From the NCBI GenBank assembly GCA_029243245.1, contig JAQWSK010000010.1:186001-250000 (forward strand): a DNA stretch of 64,000 nucleotides. Reading direction: 5' to 3'. Source of the DNA: Flavobacteriaceae bacterium (GTDB taxonomy: Bacteria; Bacteroidota; Bacteroidia; Flavobacteriales; Flavobacteriaceae). Under the pieces are notes generated by a model. That model saw only the letters and a list, made by a program, of their open reading frames with translations. It searched no databases and was not told the origin of the DNA. A program made the translations under genes and the position numbers. Below, piece after piece: positions 52,350-59,938 of this stretch (positions within the stretch are counted from its first letter, which is position 1; every line of letters starts with the position of its first letter).

Positions 52350-53126
52350 CTAAGCAATTCTTCCAAAAAAGGTTTTTCTTGATTGCTCAGAAAGGGGAAC
52401 TCCTTTTTGATTGTTATAGTTAAATGTAACAAGAATTCTTTCTCCTTCAATAACATCAGTAACCCTGTGCAAAGATTTATTTCCTTTAAAAATCATTAAA
52501 TCTCCCTCTTTAGCAAGTTGAACATTAGGCGTGATTTTATTATCAAGTATGTCTTCTACATATTCATGATTTTCGGATCCGTTTTTTTTAAATCGAATGT
52601 CAGTAAAATATTGATATATTCCTCCTTTAGTGCAATTTTTAATAAGCAAAGTAATAGTAAAATCCGAATTATCGAAATGCCAACCTAGTGAATCTCCAGG
52701 CTCATAATAATTAATGTTTACACTTGATAAATCATCACTATAAGGGTAAAGGTTTGATACTCCTAGAAGAGAACAAAAAAACTTTTTAATTTTACTTGAG
52801 TTATAAATTTTCATTAAAAATGATTCATCTGAAATTAAGTCATTTGGAATACACTTTTTAGTAGTTTTCATTATTCGATTTCGAGCACTATTTATAGGAT
52901 AAGTTAAATCTGTAGGCTGAACATAAACGTTATACTCAGAGCTGCTTTTAAAAGCATTTGGTTTAACTGAATTAGCTTCATTAACCATTTCTTTAAGAAC
53001 TTTTTTGGTGATAAATTCAGAGAAAACAAGTATTCCCTTTTCTTTTAATATTTTTGAATATAAGTCTGCTGATGCAAAAAAATTGTCATTATATTCATTA
53101 GTAAGAATTTCATCAACATCATTCAT
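52350..53126 (-). CDS. 2-oxoglutarate/Fe(II)-dependent oxygenase (ArpA/HalD-type length)
   Basis: The 258-residue protein has the double-stranded beta-helix facial triad H150-x-D152 (LGWHFDNSDF) and H220 (KGNKSLHRVT), with R230 (EGERILVTF) as the 2-oxoglutarate-binding Arg. YQYFTDIRF and GDLMIFKGNKSLHRV resemble the ArpA-type family and the related free-amino-acid hydroxylases and halogenases. Because Asp152 is retained, hydroxylation rather than halogenation is expected. No signal peptide is seen. It is divergent from the methyltransferase at 53196. The substrate is unknown. Confidence 0.85.
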   Translation of the reverse strand: MNDVDEILTNEYNDNFFASADLYSKILKEKGILVFSEFITKKVLKEMVNEANSVKPNAFKSSSEYNVYVQPTDLTYPINSARNRIMKTTKKCIPNDLISDESFLMKIYNSSKIKKFFCSLLGVSNLYPYSDDLSSVNINYYEPGDSLGWHFDNSDFTITLLIKNCTKGGIYQYFTDIRFKKNGSENHEYVEDILDNKITPNVQLAKEGDLMIFKGNKSLHRVTDVIEGERILVTFNYNNQKGVPLSEQSRKTFFGRIA

Positions 53127-53174
53127 AATTATTATTTTTAGTTATTCCAAAGATATAAAAGTTGAAATAATATT

Positions 53175-53182
53175 TAAATTTG
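53175..53182 (+). promoter_or_regulatory. Candidate Bacteroidota -7 element
   Basis: TAAATTTG fits TAnnTTTG and lies 14 bp before the methyltransferase start, implying a very short leader. The -33 box is not obvious. Confidence 0.3.
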
Positions 53183-53195
53183 AAAAAACATAAAA

Positions 53196-53807
53196 ATGAA
53201 AAGAACTCCAATTGAGGTTTTTAGTGATTGGGTGGACAATGGTAAAGATGTTGGTATGGAAAATGGACACAAAGATTCCGTAAATCATATGCTAGATTAT
53301 GCAACAAAAGATCTTAATCAATATAGTTTCATAGATGCTGGCTGTGGGAATGGATGGGTTGTCCGTAATATTTATAAATCTTCTAAATGTATCAATGCAA
53401 TAGGAATTGATGGTTCATTAAAAATGATAAGTAAAGCAAAAAGTCTAGGTCCGTCAAATGATTATATATGTGAAGATTTATGTGCTTGGAAGCCAAAAAA
53501 TAAAGTAGATTTAGTTCATTCAATGGAGGTTTTTTACTATTTCGAAAATCCTAAGAATCTGATTAGTCATATTTATTCAAATTGGTTAAAAAATAATTCT
53601 AGATTAATAATTGGTCTTGATTATTATTTTGAAAATACAATTTCACATTCTTGGCCAGATGACTGTGGAGTATCTATTATGAAACTTTTTTCTGAAAATC
53701 AATGGAAAACCTTTTTTGAACAAGCAGGTTTTAAAACAGTTGATTCTTGGAGGTTTGGTGAAAAGGAAAACTGGGCTGGAACACTTATAATTACGGGTAT
53801 AAAATAA
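53196..53807 (+). CDS. Class I SAM-dependent methyltransferase
   Basis: The 203-residue protein has the SAM-binding motif I FIDAGCGNGWVVRNI, motif II acidic loop IGIDGSLKMISKAKS, and DLVHSMEVFYYFENPKNLISHIY as motif IV. It lacks an obvious substrate-specific signature, so the acceptor is unknown. It starts a same-strand run of five genes (methyltransferase, PCD, GDSL, membrane protein, CAP), the first 7 bp before the next. Confidence 0.88.
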   Translation: MKRTPIEVFSDWVDNGKDVGMENGHKDSVNHMLDYATKDLNQYSFIDAGCGNGWVVRNIYKSSKCINAIGIDGSLKMISKAKSLGPSNDYICEDLCAWKPKNKVDLVHSMEVFYYFENPKNLISHIYSNWLKNNSRLIIGLDYYFENTISHSWPDDCGVSIMKLFSENQWKTFFEQAGFKTVDSWRFGEKENWAGTLIITGIK

Positions 53808-53813
53808 ATATAA

Positions 53814-54053
53814 ATGATGAATGACTGGATAATAAAAAACAATAAACTTACTAAAGAGTTTGTTTTTAAAGATTTTAATGATTCTATGATTTTTATTAAT
53901 AAAATAGCGGGAAAGGCAGAGATGTTAGATCACCACCCAAAAATTATAAACATATATAACAAAGTCATTATTGAGATTTGGACTCATTCAGAAAATAAAA
54001 TTACAAAGCTTGATTATCGTCTTAAAGACAAAATAGATTCAATAGTTATATAG
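53814..54053 (+). CDS. Pterin-4a-carbinolamine dehydratase-like protein
   Basis: This 79-residue protein has the dehydratase pattern AEMLDHHPKIINIYNKVIIEIWTHSENKIT, with the catalytic His pair in DHHP and the later His in WTHS. PCD enzymes recycle tetrahydrobiopterin after phenylalanine hydroxylation, but small stand-alone versions may act in molybdopterin or other pterin metabolism. Either ATG 53814 or ATG 53817 could be the start. No pterin-dependent hydroxylase is in the window. Confidence 0.85.
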   Translation: MMNDWIIKNNKLTKEFVFKDFNDSMIFINKIAGKAEMLDHHPKIINIYNKVIIEIWTHSENKITKLDYRLKDKIDSIVI

Positions 54054-54059
54054 CATACA

Positions 54060-54734
54060 ATGAATAAAAATAACCTAAGACTAGTAATAACTTTATTTTC
54101 AATTTTACTGCTCATAAGGTGTTCTGAAAATCCTAATAAGATTAGATACCTCGCTCTTGGAGATAGCTATACCATAGGAGAAGGTTTAGAAGTAAAAAAT
54201 CGATGGCCAAATCAATTAGCTAACAGGCTTGAAAAATCGTTTAATTATTCTGTTAATCTTAAAATAATAGCTAAAACAGGTTATACATCTCGTGAATTAT
54301 TAGATGAAATTGATAAAAAAAGTCTAACTAATAATTATGATTATGTTTCAATACTAATTGGTGTAAATAACCAATATAGAGGTTTAGATATAGTGGAGTT
54401 TGAAGAAGAGTTAAATATTTTGCTGGATAAATCAATCAGTTTTGCTAATGGCAAACGTGATAAAGTATTTGTTTTATCAATTCCGGACTGGGGAGTTACT
54501 CCGTTTGGTGAAAATAGAGATAGAGCTATGATTAGTAAAGAAATAGATGAATATAATAGTGTAGTTTCTAAAGTGAGTGCGAATAAAGGATTAAAATACT
54601 ATGATATAACAGATATTTCAAGAAAAGTTGAGGTAATCGAGGGCCTTGTAGCTTCTGACGGACTTCATCCAAGTGCTTTGATGTATTCAATGTGGGTAGA
54701 TAAAGTAATTAGTTTTTTTATTAAAAATATTTAA
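54060..54734 (+). CDS. SGNH/GDSL hydrolase lipoprotein
   Basis: The 224-residue protein has a lipobox (LLLIRCSENP, Cys at 22) and the SGNH blocks: LALGDSYTIGEGL (nucleophile Ser), IAKTGYTS (Gly block), LIGVNNQYRG (Asn block) and SDGLHPSALMY (catalytic Asp-His). These enzymes hydrolyse esters of lipids or sugars; the lipid anchor places it at the outer face. It starts 6 bp after the PCD-like gene. Confidence 0.9.
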   Translation: MNKNNLRLVITLFSILLLIRCSENPNKIRYLALGDSYTIGEGLEVKNRWPNQLANRLEKSFNYSVNLKIIAKTGYTSRELLDEIDKKSLTNNYDYVSILIGVNNQYRGLDIVEFEEELNILLDKSISFANGKRDKVFVLSIPDWGVTPFGENRDRAMISKEIDEYNSVVSKVSANKGLKYYDITDISRKVEVIEGLVASDGLHPSALMYSMWVDKVISFFIKNI

Positions 54735-54988
54735 TGATGAAAAGATATTTTTTTGGGTATTTGTCAAAAGAAGTTAAGATTATTGTAAGAGTGTTTTCTA
54801 TTAGTTTTATACTTTTATCTCCAATACTTTACTACAAAAGAATAGAGGGAGTTTTTTTAGAAGATATTATCAAAATGTTATGGTATAGTTTTAGTTTTGA
54901 GGTTTTACATATATGGATTTTTAGTTTAATTGTTATAAATTTAATAAGTATTTTTATCTACATAGTTTTTCAAAAAACAAATAAATGA
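54734..54988 (+). CDS. Small hypothetical membrane protein
   Basis: The 84-residue protein has two membrane segments (about residues 15-34 and 56-79) with a charged loop. It starts on the last base of the GDSL gene's stop and its TGA overlaps the CAP gene's ATG by 4 bp, so it is in the same operon. I do not recognise a family. Confidence 0.6.
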   Translation: MMKRYFFGYLSKEVKIIVRVFSISFILLSPILYYKRIEGVFLEDIIKMLWYSFSFEVLHIWIFSLIVINLISIFIYIVFQKTNK

Positions 54989-55548
54989 AAAATAATTATT
55001 CTCATTTTTTATTCACTTGCTTAATACTATTATTTCTTGTAAAATGCTCGAAAGATGATGAGAGTTCTATTGTGTCAGTTAGTTTGTCTGAAAATGATAT
55101 AACTTTAGCTTTAAAAGTACATAATGATGCACGTGCTGATGTTGGAGTGCCTAGTCTTACTTGGTCAAATAGTTTGTCAGAAGATGCTCTAAAGTGGGCA
55201 ATAACAATGGCTGAATCAGATGAAATGTATCACTCCTCTAATGATAGCAGACCAGGTCAAGGAGAAAATCTATATTACTGGTGCTGTAGCACTGGTGAAG
55301 TTGAAACTTTTAGCTTAACTCCTGCAAAAAATGCATCGCAGTTATGGTATAATGAAATCTCTGATTATACTTATGCGGAGATTGGTTCTCCTTTAAATGC
55401 AAATGTAATGATAGGACACTATACACAAATGATATGGAGTACGACTACTGAAGTTGGAATGGCTAAAGCAAGAAGTGCATCTGGTAAAGAATTTGTGGTT
55501 GCGCGCTATAGTCCTCCAGGAAATTGGAGTGGAGAGTTCCCTTATTAA
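54985..55548 (+). CDS. CAP/SCP-like (cysteine-rich secretory protein) lipoprotein
   Basis: The 187-residue protein has a lipobox (LLFLVKCSKDD, Cys at 19) and a CAP domain: ALKVHNDARADVGVPSLTWSNSL, ALKWAITMAES, GENLYYWCCS, AAxxWYNEISDYTYAEI and GHYTQMIWSTTTEVGMA, ending VVARYSPPGNW. The conserved His of HNDAR and HYTQMIW form the CAP pocket. Bacterial CAP lipoproteins have unclear functions, possibly lipid binding or protease-like. It follows the membrane protein with a 4-bp overlap. Confidence 0.9.
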   Translation: MKNNYSHFLFTCLILLFLVKCSKDDESSIVSVSLSENDITLALKVHNDARADVGVPSLTWSNSLSEDALKWAITMAESDEMYHSSNDSRPGQGENLYYWCCSTGEVETFSLTPAKNASQLWYNEISDYTYAEIGSPLNANVMIGHYTQMIWSTTTEVGMAKARSASGKEFVVARYSPPGNWSGEFPY

Positions 55549-55704
55549 ATATGTTATAAATTATATCACTATAAAATTATATAATATAAATTAAACTTAT
55601 TTAAAGTGTTATATTTTATTACATAATAATTTATTACACCTTAAAAAAGAACAGTTATTTTTATGGTGTAATAAATTATTATATCTTTAATAATAAAAAT
55701 AAAA
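55549..55704. other. AT-rich region upstream of the recombinase-like gene
   Basis: This gap holds no gene. Its main feature is the 18-bp inverted repeat at 55623-55682. It probably contains the promoter of the recombinase-like gene. Confidence 0.6.
55623..55682. repeat. Perfect 18-bp inverted repeat upstream of recombinase-like gene
   Basis: Left arm 55623-55640 (ATAATAATTTATTACACC) and right arm 55665-55682 (GGTGTAATAAATTATTAT) are exact reverse complements with a 24-bp AT-rich spacer. The arms end 22 bp before the TTG start of the recombinase-like gene at 55705. This suits a binding site for a dimeric protein, perhaps the gene's own product. The spacer is too short for a usual invertible promoter. 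Confidence 0.8.
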
Positions 55705-56337
55705 TTGAAGGCAGCTAAATATATCAAAATCGAAGTTTCTAGTCCAAAAAATTCCCGGCAAACTATAAAACATACAGCTGAGGGAATAAGATATTTAGAA
55801 GTTGTAGATAAATGCAGTAATAATATAGCTTTTCAGGATAGAGAGTTCGGAAAAAACATAATAAAACTTGGAACAACGGGAGAAATAGACACCCTTATGG
55901 TAGACTCTATAAGCTGTCTTGGAAAAAACGGACTAGATATTTTTAAAACAATAAAAACTTTGATGGATCTTAAAATCAACATTAAAGCAGAAAAAGAAAG
56001 TTTAGAAACAATCAACCCAGATGGCGCTCAAAAAAGATCCATATCGATTATGGTTAATATGATGAACTCGATATATGAACACGAACAAAATATCAAGGCT
56101 GAAAAACAAAAGGAAGGTGTTAATTCTGCTAAAGATAAAGGTGTTTATAAAAACAATGGAGGAAACAAGCCTAAATTGAGCTATAAGCAATTTATTAATA
56201 AAGAAAAAAATCAAAATTGTCTTAAAGAATTAAAACAAGGAGAAAGCATTCGTAAGTCAGCCAAACTATCAGGATTATCTCTTGGAACAGCTGTCAAGAT
56301 TAAAAAGCTTGCAGAAATAAATGGAGACCTTTTTTAG
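55705..56337 (+). CDS. Serine-recombinase-like protein without recognisable catalytic residues
   Basis: The 210-residue product (TTG start at 55705) is laid out like a small resolvase/invertase: N-terminal Rossmann-like catalytic region, long helix near 110-145 (SISIMVNMMNSIYEHEQNIKAEKQKEG), GVYKNNGG linker and C-terminal helix-turn-helix (ESIRKSAKLSGLSLGTAVKIKKLA). In active enzymes the start is Y-I-R-V-S and the second motif S-I-D-R-L-G-R-N. Here they read KYIKIEVSS and SISCLGKN, so the Arg residues and the Asp are replaced and the nucleophile position is doubtful. It is either decaying or serves as a DNA-binding regulator. No mobile element remains around it. Confidence 0.72.
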   Translation: MKAAKYIKIEVSSPKNSRQTIKHTAEGIRYLEVVDKCSNNIAFQDREFGKNIIKLGTTGEIDTLMVDSISCLGKNGLDIFKTIKTLMDLKINIKAEKESLETINPDGAQKRSISIMVNMMNSIYEHEQNIKAEKQKEGVNSAKDKGVYKNNGGNKPKLSYKQFINKEKNQNCLKELKQGESIRKSAKLSGLSLGTAVKIKKLAEINGDLF

Positions 56338-56371
56338 GATTAGGGTCTGGAATTCATATTTTAAACATAAA

Positions 56372-56482
56372 TTATTTCTTAACTGTTACTTGAATAGTTA
56401 ATGTACATTTTCCTGGAGATATTTCTTGAGCCTGAATATAGTTTAACAGTATTGGGCATAATAAAAGATTTATAATTCTCAT
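56372..56482 (-). CDS. Possible small secreted peptide
   Basis: ATG 56482 to TAA 56372 encodes 36 residues with a plausible signal peptide (MRIINLLLCPILLNYIQAQ) followed by only 17 residues (EISPGKCTLTIQVTVKK). It may be a small peptide or the truncated start of a larger gene. No other evidence supports it. Confidence 0.3.
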   Translation of the reverse strand: MRIINLLLCPILLNYIQAQEISPGKCTLTIQVTVKK

Positions 56483-56525
56483 GTTGTAATGTTTTAAGAT
56501 TGGCTAGTATTTTTCAGGACTAGAC

Positions 56526-56672
56526 TTAATTCTTCATTAAATAAGAAACTCCAATTGAGACTATACCCAGAACAAATATTAACTCTTTATTGTCAATTAA
56601 AAAATCAAATAGTGATAAAACTATGCCAAGTATTACAAGAAACATTCCTATACTCTTAAGAATTGATTTCAT
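56526..56672 (-). CDS. Small two-helix membrane protein
   Basis: ATG 56672 to TAA 56526 encodes 48 residues with two hydrophobic helices (about residues 9-24 and 31-44) separated by a polar turn (DFLIDNKE). The length and topology suit a real small membrane protein, but nothing else confirms it. I do not recognise it. Confidence 0.4.
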   Translation of the reverse strand: MKSILKSIGMFLVILGIVLSLFDFLIDNKELIFVLGIVSIGVSYLMKN

Positions 56673-56760
56673 AAAAAATTGTTTAAAATACAATTTATGA
56701 AAAAGTTAGAAAAAACCCCTGCCAAAATATTTGTTACATTTAAGCATTAAAATCTCTTTT

Positions 56761-57081
56761 ATGAAAATAGCAACTACACCAAGCCCTCCTTATGTTTGTG
56801 CAATTTTTACTTCCATTAGAACTAGTGTTGATGACGGATATAATGAAATGGATAAATTAACTTTTAAAGAAATAAAATCCATTGATGGGTATTTGGGATG
56901 CGAATCCTTTCGAAATAAAAACGGTTTTGGGGTAAATGTGTCCTATTGGATTAATTTGAAGGCTCTTCAAAACTGGAAAGAAAACACTTTACATAAGGAA
57001 GCACAACAATTAGGAAAAGAAAAATGGTATAAAAATTATAAGTTAAGAATTTGTACCGTTGAAAGAGATTATCAAAAATGA
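56761..57081 (+). CDS. Antibiotic-biosynthesis-monooxygenase (ABM) domain protein
   Basis: I place the start at ATG 56761 (106 residues) instead of the upstream in-frame ATG 56731, whose extra residues add nothing recognisable. The body has the ABM-like dimeric alpha-beta-barrel pattern: PPYVCAIFTSIRT, FKEIKSIDGYLGCESF, VNVSYWINLKALQNWKENTLHKEAQQLG and WYKNYKLRICTVERDY. Homologues include putative monooxygenases and heme oxygenases of the IsdG/HmoB type. It stands alone, 69 bp before the FkbM gene. Confidence 0.82.
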   Translation: MKIATTPSPPYVCAIFTSIRTSVDDGYNEMDKLTFKEIKSIDGYLGCESFRNKNGFGVNVSYWINLKALQNWKENTLHKEAQQLGKEKWYKNYKLRICTVERDYQK

Positions 57082-57149
57082 TCTTTTTTGAAATTTTATT
57101 TAATAACAAAACACCTGGCTAAAAATAGTTGCTATAAAATCAATTTAAT

Positions 57150-57902
57150 ATGTTAGACAAATCCATTTTAAAACAAAAGTATAAGTATTATTTATTAAAA
57201 TTAGCACCTAAAGGATTTTTTATAAGCCTTGAGTTAATTAATAATTTAAAATATAAACTTAAAAGCAGCTCAATGGATAAAACCGTTTTTAAAGAAGTTT
57301 GGCTGAAAAATATTTATAATAAAAATGGTGTTTTTATTGAAGAAGGAGATTTAGTAATCGACATAGGTGCTCACATAGGAATTTTCAGCACTTATGCCTC
57401 TGAATTAAGCAAATATGGCAAAGTATATGCTTTTGAGCCATTTAAGGAAAACTTTAAAAGGTTAAAAATGCATAAAGAATTAAACCACAATGAAAATCTT
57501 AATATATATAACTATGGGGTTGGTGGAGAAAATGGTGAAAGAACTTTTTATCTTCACAATAAAAATACTGGAGGGCACTCTTTACACACAAATAAAAATT
57601 CTAAAAACAAAATAGAAATAAAGACAATAAGGCTTAGTGATTTTTGTGAGAAAGAGAATATTGAAAATATTGATTTTTTAAAAGTCGATTGTGAAGGTGC
57701 CGAATTTGAAATTTTAAAATCAGATGAAAAACTTTTAAGTAAAGTCAAAAAAATTGTTTTAGAATGTCATCCCTTTGAAAATAATAATGCATCATATATT
57801 ATTAACTTATTAAATAGGTATAACTTCGATGTGATAAAAGAAAGTGAAGATAAGGCGGAAGATGAATTGCAAATGATCTATGCAATAAAAAAATCATCTT
57901 GA
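57150..57902 (+). CDS. FkbM family methyltransferase
   Basis: The 250-residue protein has the FkbM Rossmann core: DLVIDIGAHIGIFSTYAS (SAM motif I), KVYAFEPFKENFKRL (motif II), ENIDFLKVDCEGAEFEIL (motif IV) and KKIVLECHPF. FkbM proteins O-methylate polyketides, sugars or glycans. It lies among accessory genes with no biosynthetic cluster, so the target is unknown. Confidence 0.9.
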   Translation: MLDKSILKQKYKYYLLKLAPKGFFISLELINNLKYKLKSSSMDKTVFKEVWLKNIYNKNGVFIEEGDLVIDIGAHIGIFSTYASELSKYGKVYAFEPFKENFKRLKMHKELNHNENLNIYNYGVGGENGERTFYLHNKNTGGHSLHTNKNSKNKIEIKTIRLSDFCEKENIENIDFLKVDCEGAEFEILKSDEKLLSKVKKIVLECHPFENNNASYIINLLNRYNFDVIKESEDKAEDELQMIYAIKKSS

Positions 57903-58100
57903 TCATTATTTTGCCAAAATCGAGCTCAAGCTGCACCTAACTTAGCTACGAGTTGTTTTGTTGTTTCAATAATTTCAATTTCTTGTACAATTCATGCTCT
58001 ATATAACCAAATACTTAGGTGATTTGAAGGATTGCAAGTTAAATTTTATAATTAATTTATAAAATTTCTGTATTATTAGGTAATAGTTAATTTTAAATTT

Positions 58101-58775
58101 TTGAAGATACTTAATAAACAAATCTGGCATTTTTTATCATTATTTGTTTTATTGTTTAGTGTTAATCACATCATAAGTTCAGCTAATAAAATTTATGAAG
58201 GATCGCTATGGAATGTAAATAGTCAATTATGGTTATATCTAAGCATAATTTTTGCAATTATTCATCAAACATACGTGCTAGTATGTTGGCGGTATGAATT
58301 ATTTTATAAAGGAATTAGTAAGTTTTTTGGAAACAATAGTTTTAAATACTATAAAGTTGGATTTGCCATACTAATTATTTCAAGACCAGTATTCATTATA
58401 CTATTATCTATTTCAAATTCAATGACAATTGATATTGGAAATACAATTTCTTATTTAGCATCATTTTTTTTAATTATACCTGCTATATATGGTATATACT
58501 CTGTTTTTAAATATTTTGGAATAAATAAAGCTTTTGGCCTTGATCATTTTGAACCAGAAAAATTCAAAAACGAGCCTTTTGTGAAAAAAGGCATTTTCAA
58601 ATTCTCATCAAATGCAATGTATACATTTGTCTTTTTATTTTTATGGATACCTGGAATATTGTTTCAATCAAAAGCTGCTTTATTGGCTGCTTTATTTCAA
58701 CACATTTATATATGGGTTCACTATTTTTTTACTGAACTTCCTGACATAAAATATATTTATGGTAAAACCCCATAA
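58101..58775 (+). CDS. Membrane methyltransferase-like protein (PEMT/ICMT superfamily)
   Basis: The 224-residue protein has five or six membrane helices and a C-terminal half like PEMT/isoprenylcysteine methyltransferases (FKNEPFVKKGIFKFSSNAMYTFVFLFLWIPGIL; compare the R-HP-Y-x-G type motif of DUF1295 proteins). The start is probably TTG 58101, as no ATG lies near. It may methylate or modify a phospholipid. The family assignment is moderate. Confidence 0.7.
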   Translation: MKILNKQIWHFLSLFVLLFSVNHIISSANKIYEGSLWNVNSQLWLYLSIIFAIIHQTYVLVCWRYELFYKGISKFFGNNSFKYYKVGFAILIISRPVFIILLSISNSMTIDIGNTISYLASFFLIIPAIYGIYSVFKYFGINKAFGLDHFEPEKFKNEPFVKKGIFKFSSNAMYTFVFLFLWIPGILFQSKAALLAALFQHIYIWVHYFFTELPDIKYIYGKTP

Positions 58776-59080
58776 ATTTCTATAAACATTCTTATAACAA
58801 GGTTTTGGGCCTATTCTGCTGGAATAAAATGTAAAAGGCGAAGGCAAAAAACCATTTCCCTAAGTTAGATGAATCCTTCGCCAAATACATTCCTGAAAAG
58901 CCAATAATAAATAGAAATTTCAATATGGTAAATTTTTAATTAAAAATTAATTACTACAGGATTCACAACAAATCAATTTTTATATGTTTTAAATATCACA
59001 TATCCAAATGTTTAACTTTCAGAGAGTGCTTTTAACAATTAAATTGCTATATTCCCTTACCAATCAACAATATATTTAAA
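58776..59080. other. Intergenic region with possible gene remnant
   Basis: The 305 bp contain no intact gene. A short frame (58835-58942, AKNHFPKLDESFAKYIPEKPI) is protein-like but has no start, so it may be a decayed gene end. GGCGAAGG at 58837-58844 and CCTTCGCC at 58875-58882 are inverted arms 30 bp apart. The 3' part should hold the promoter of the lipoprotein at 59081. Confidence 0.4.
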
Positions 59081-59581
59081 ATGAAAAAATTACTATTTAT
59101 TACTTTAACTACTCTTTTTATTTCTTGTTCACAAGGAATACACCCAGATTTTGATGCCAATGTAGAATCTATTAAAACATTTCTAGAGCTACAAGGAACA
59201 GAAGCTGATCTTCAAGCTCAACTTGATCTAGTTCATGCCGATCTTAAGTGGCAGCCTGCTTTTCACGGTTCTCCACAAATTGGAAAAGCAGAATTTGGCG
59301 AATATCTTAAAGGGTGGCATGATGCAATGGAACGTGTTGTTTATACCCCTGTAAATTATTTGCCTGGTGTTTTAGCTGAAACTGGTCTGCCAGATGGGAG
59401 TGTAAGGTCATATGGAAAGTGGACCGGAATTCACTCTGAAACTGGTAAAAGGTGGGAAGTAATCTCCTACCACACATGGGATTTTAAGGATGGCCTTATA
59501 ATTTCAGGAGGTGATTATTTTGATGCTGGTGGGTTACTTGCTTCACTTCAAGAAGACACGCCGCCGCCTTCGGAAGAATAA
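59081..59581 (+). CDS. NTF2/SnoaL-like lipoprotein
   Basis: The 166-residue protein has a lipobox (TTLFISCSQGI, Cys at 16) and a SnoaL-like domain. It shares KWQPAFHGSPQIGKAEF, NYLPGV, DGSVRSYGKWTGIHSETGKRW, and GLIISGGDYFDAGG with the proteins at 43916 and 50820. The function is unknown. It ends at the terminator at 59608-59650, whose sequence is repeated at 63351. Confidence 0.85.
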   Translation: MKKLLFITLTTLFISCSQGIHPDFDANVESIKTFLELQGTEADLQAQLDLVHADLKWQPAFHGSPQIGKAEFGEYLKGWHDAMERVVYTPVNYLPGVLAETGLPDGSVRSYGKWTGIHSETGKRWEVISYHTWDFKDGLIISGGDYFDAGGLLASLQEDTPPPSEE

Positions 59582-59938
59582 AAACTTTTACATTTAATTA
59601 TTAAGTAAAATAATAAACCCTCTAATTAAATTTAGGGGGTTTATTATTTAAAAAGGAAGGCCATTTAGATATAATCAAATAAAGGTAAGATAAGGCCTGG
59701 CTTTGCGAAACAACTCATTCCCGATAGTGAAGATGTACTTTTCCAAATGTTAATTTACGTTAAATCCTCAATGTAAACCAATTCATGCTTATGATGAAAA
59801 AACCAATAAAACAAAAATCATCTGTGGTTTTTTTAAACAAACATCAGTGTTATAAAAGTATTTATTAAATTACGTAAAAGTTACAACCAAATTATGATTC
59901 CTCTTTATTCAAGTTTTTAATTAAGCTTATCCTTCTTT
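59582..59938. other. Intergenic region before the PhyH/SDR pair
   Basis: The 357 bp hold a terminator (59608-59650) and then about 290 bp with no convincing gene. This is the left border of a block with distinctly higher GC; no inverted repeats or transposase fragments mark it. Confidence 0.5.
59608..59650 (+). terminator. Terminator, copy 1 of a repeated sequence
   Basis: AAATAATAAACCCTCTAA pairs with TTAGGGGGTTTATTATTT (one wobble). The stretch 59617-59650 recurs at 63351-63384 with one difference, an unusual conservation for a terminator. Confidence 0.8.

Noticed and set aside
55623-55682. Inverted repeat as the ends of an insertion sequence or an att site
   Set aside because: The arms enclose only 24 bp and there is no tRNA, direct repeat or transposase around them; the recombinase-like gene lies outside the arms.
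57903-58100. Short minus-strand frame (EIIETTKQLVAKLGAA type) suggesting a gene remnant
   Set aside because: It is only about 20 codons, without a start and with stops directly before it; similarity cannot be claimed.
58837-58882. Inverted arms GGCGAAGG/CCTTCGCC as a terminator or ncRNA
   Set aside because: The 30-bp spacer and lack of a T tail make a terminator unlikely and no other structure supports an RNA.
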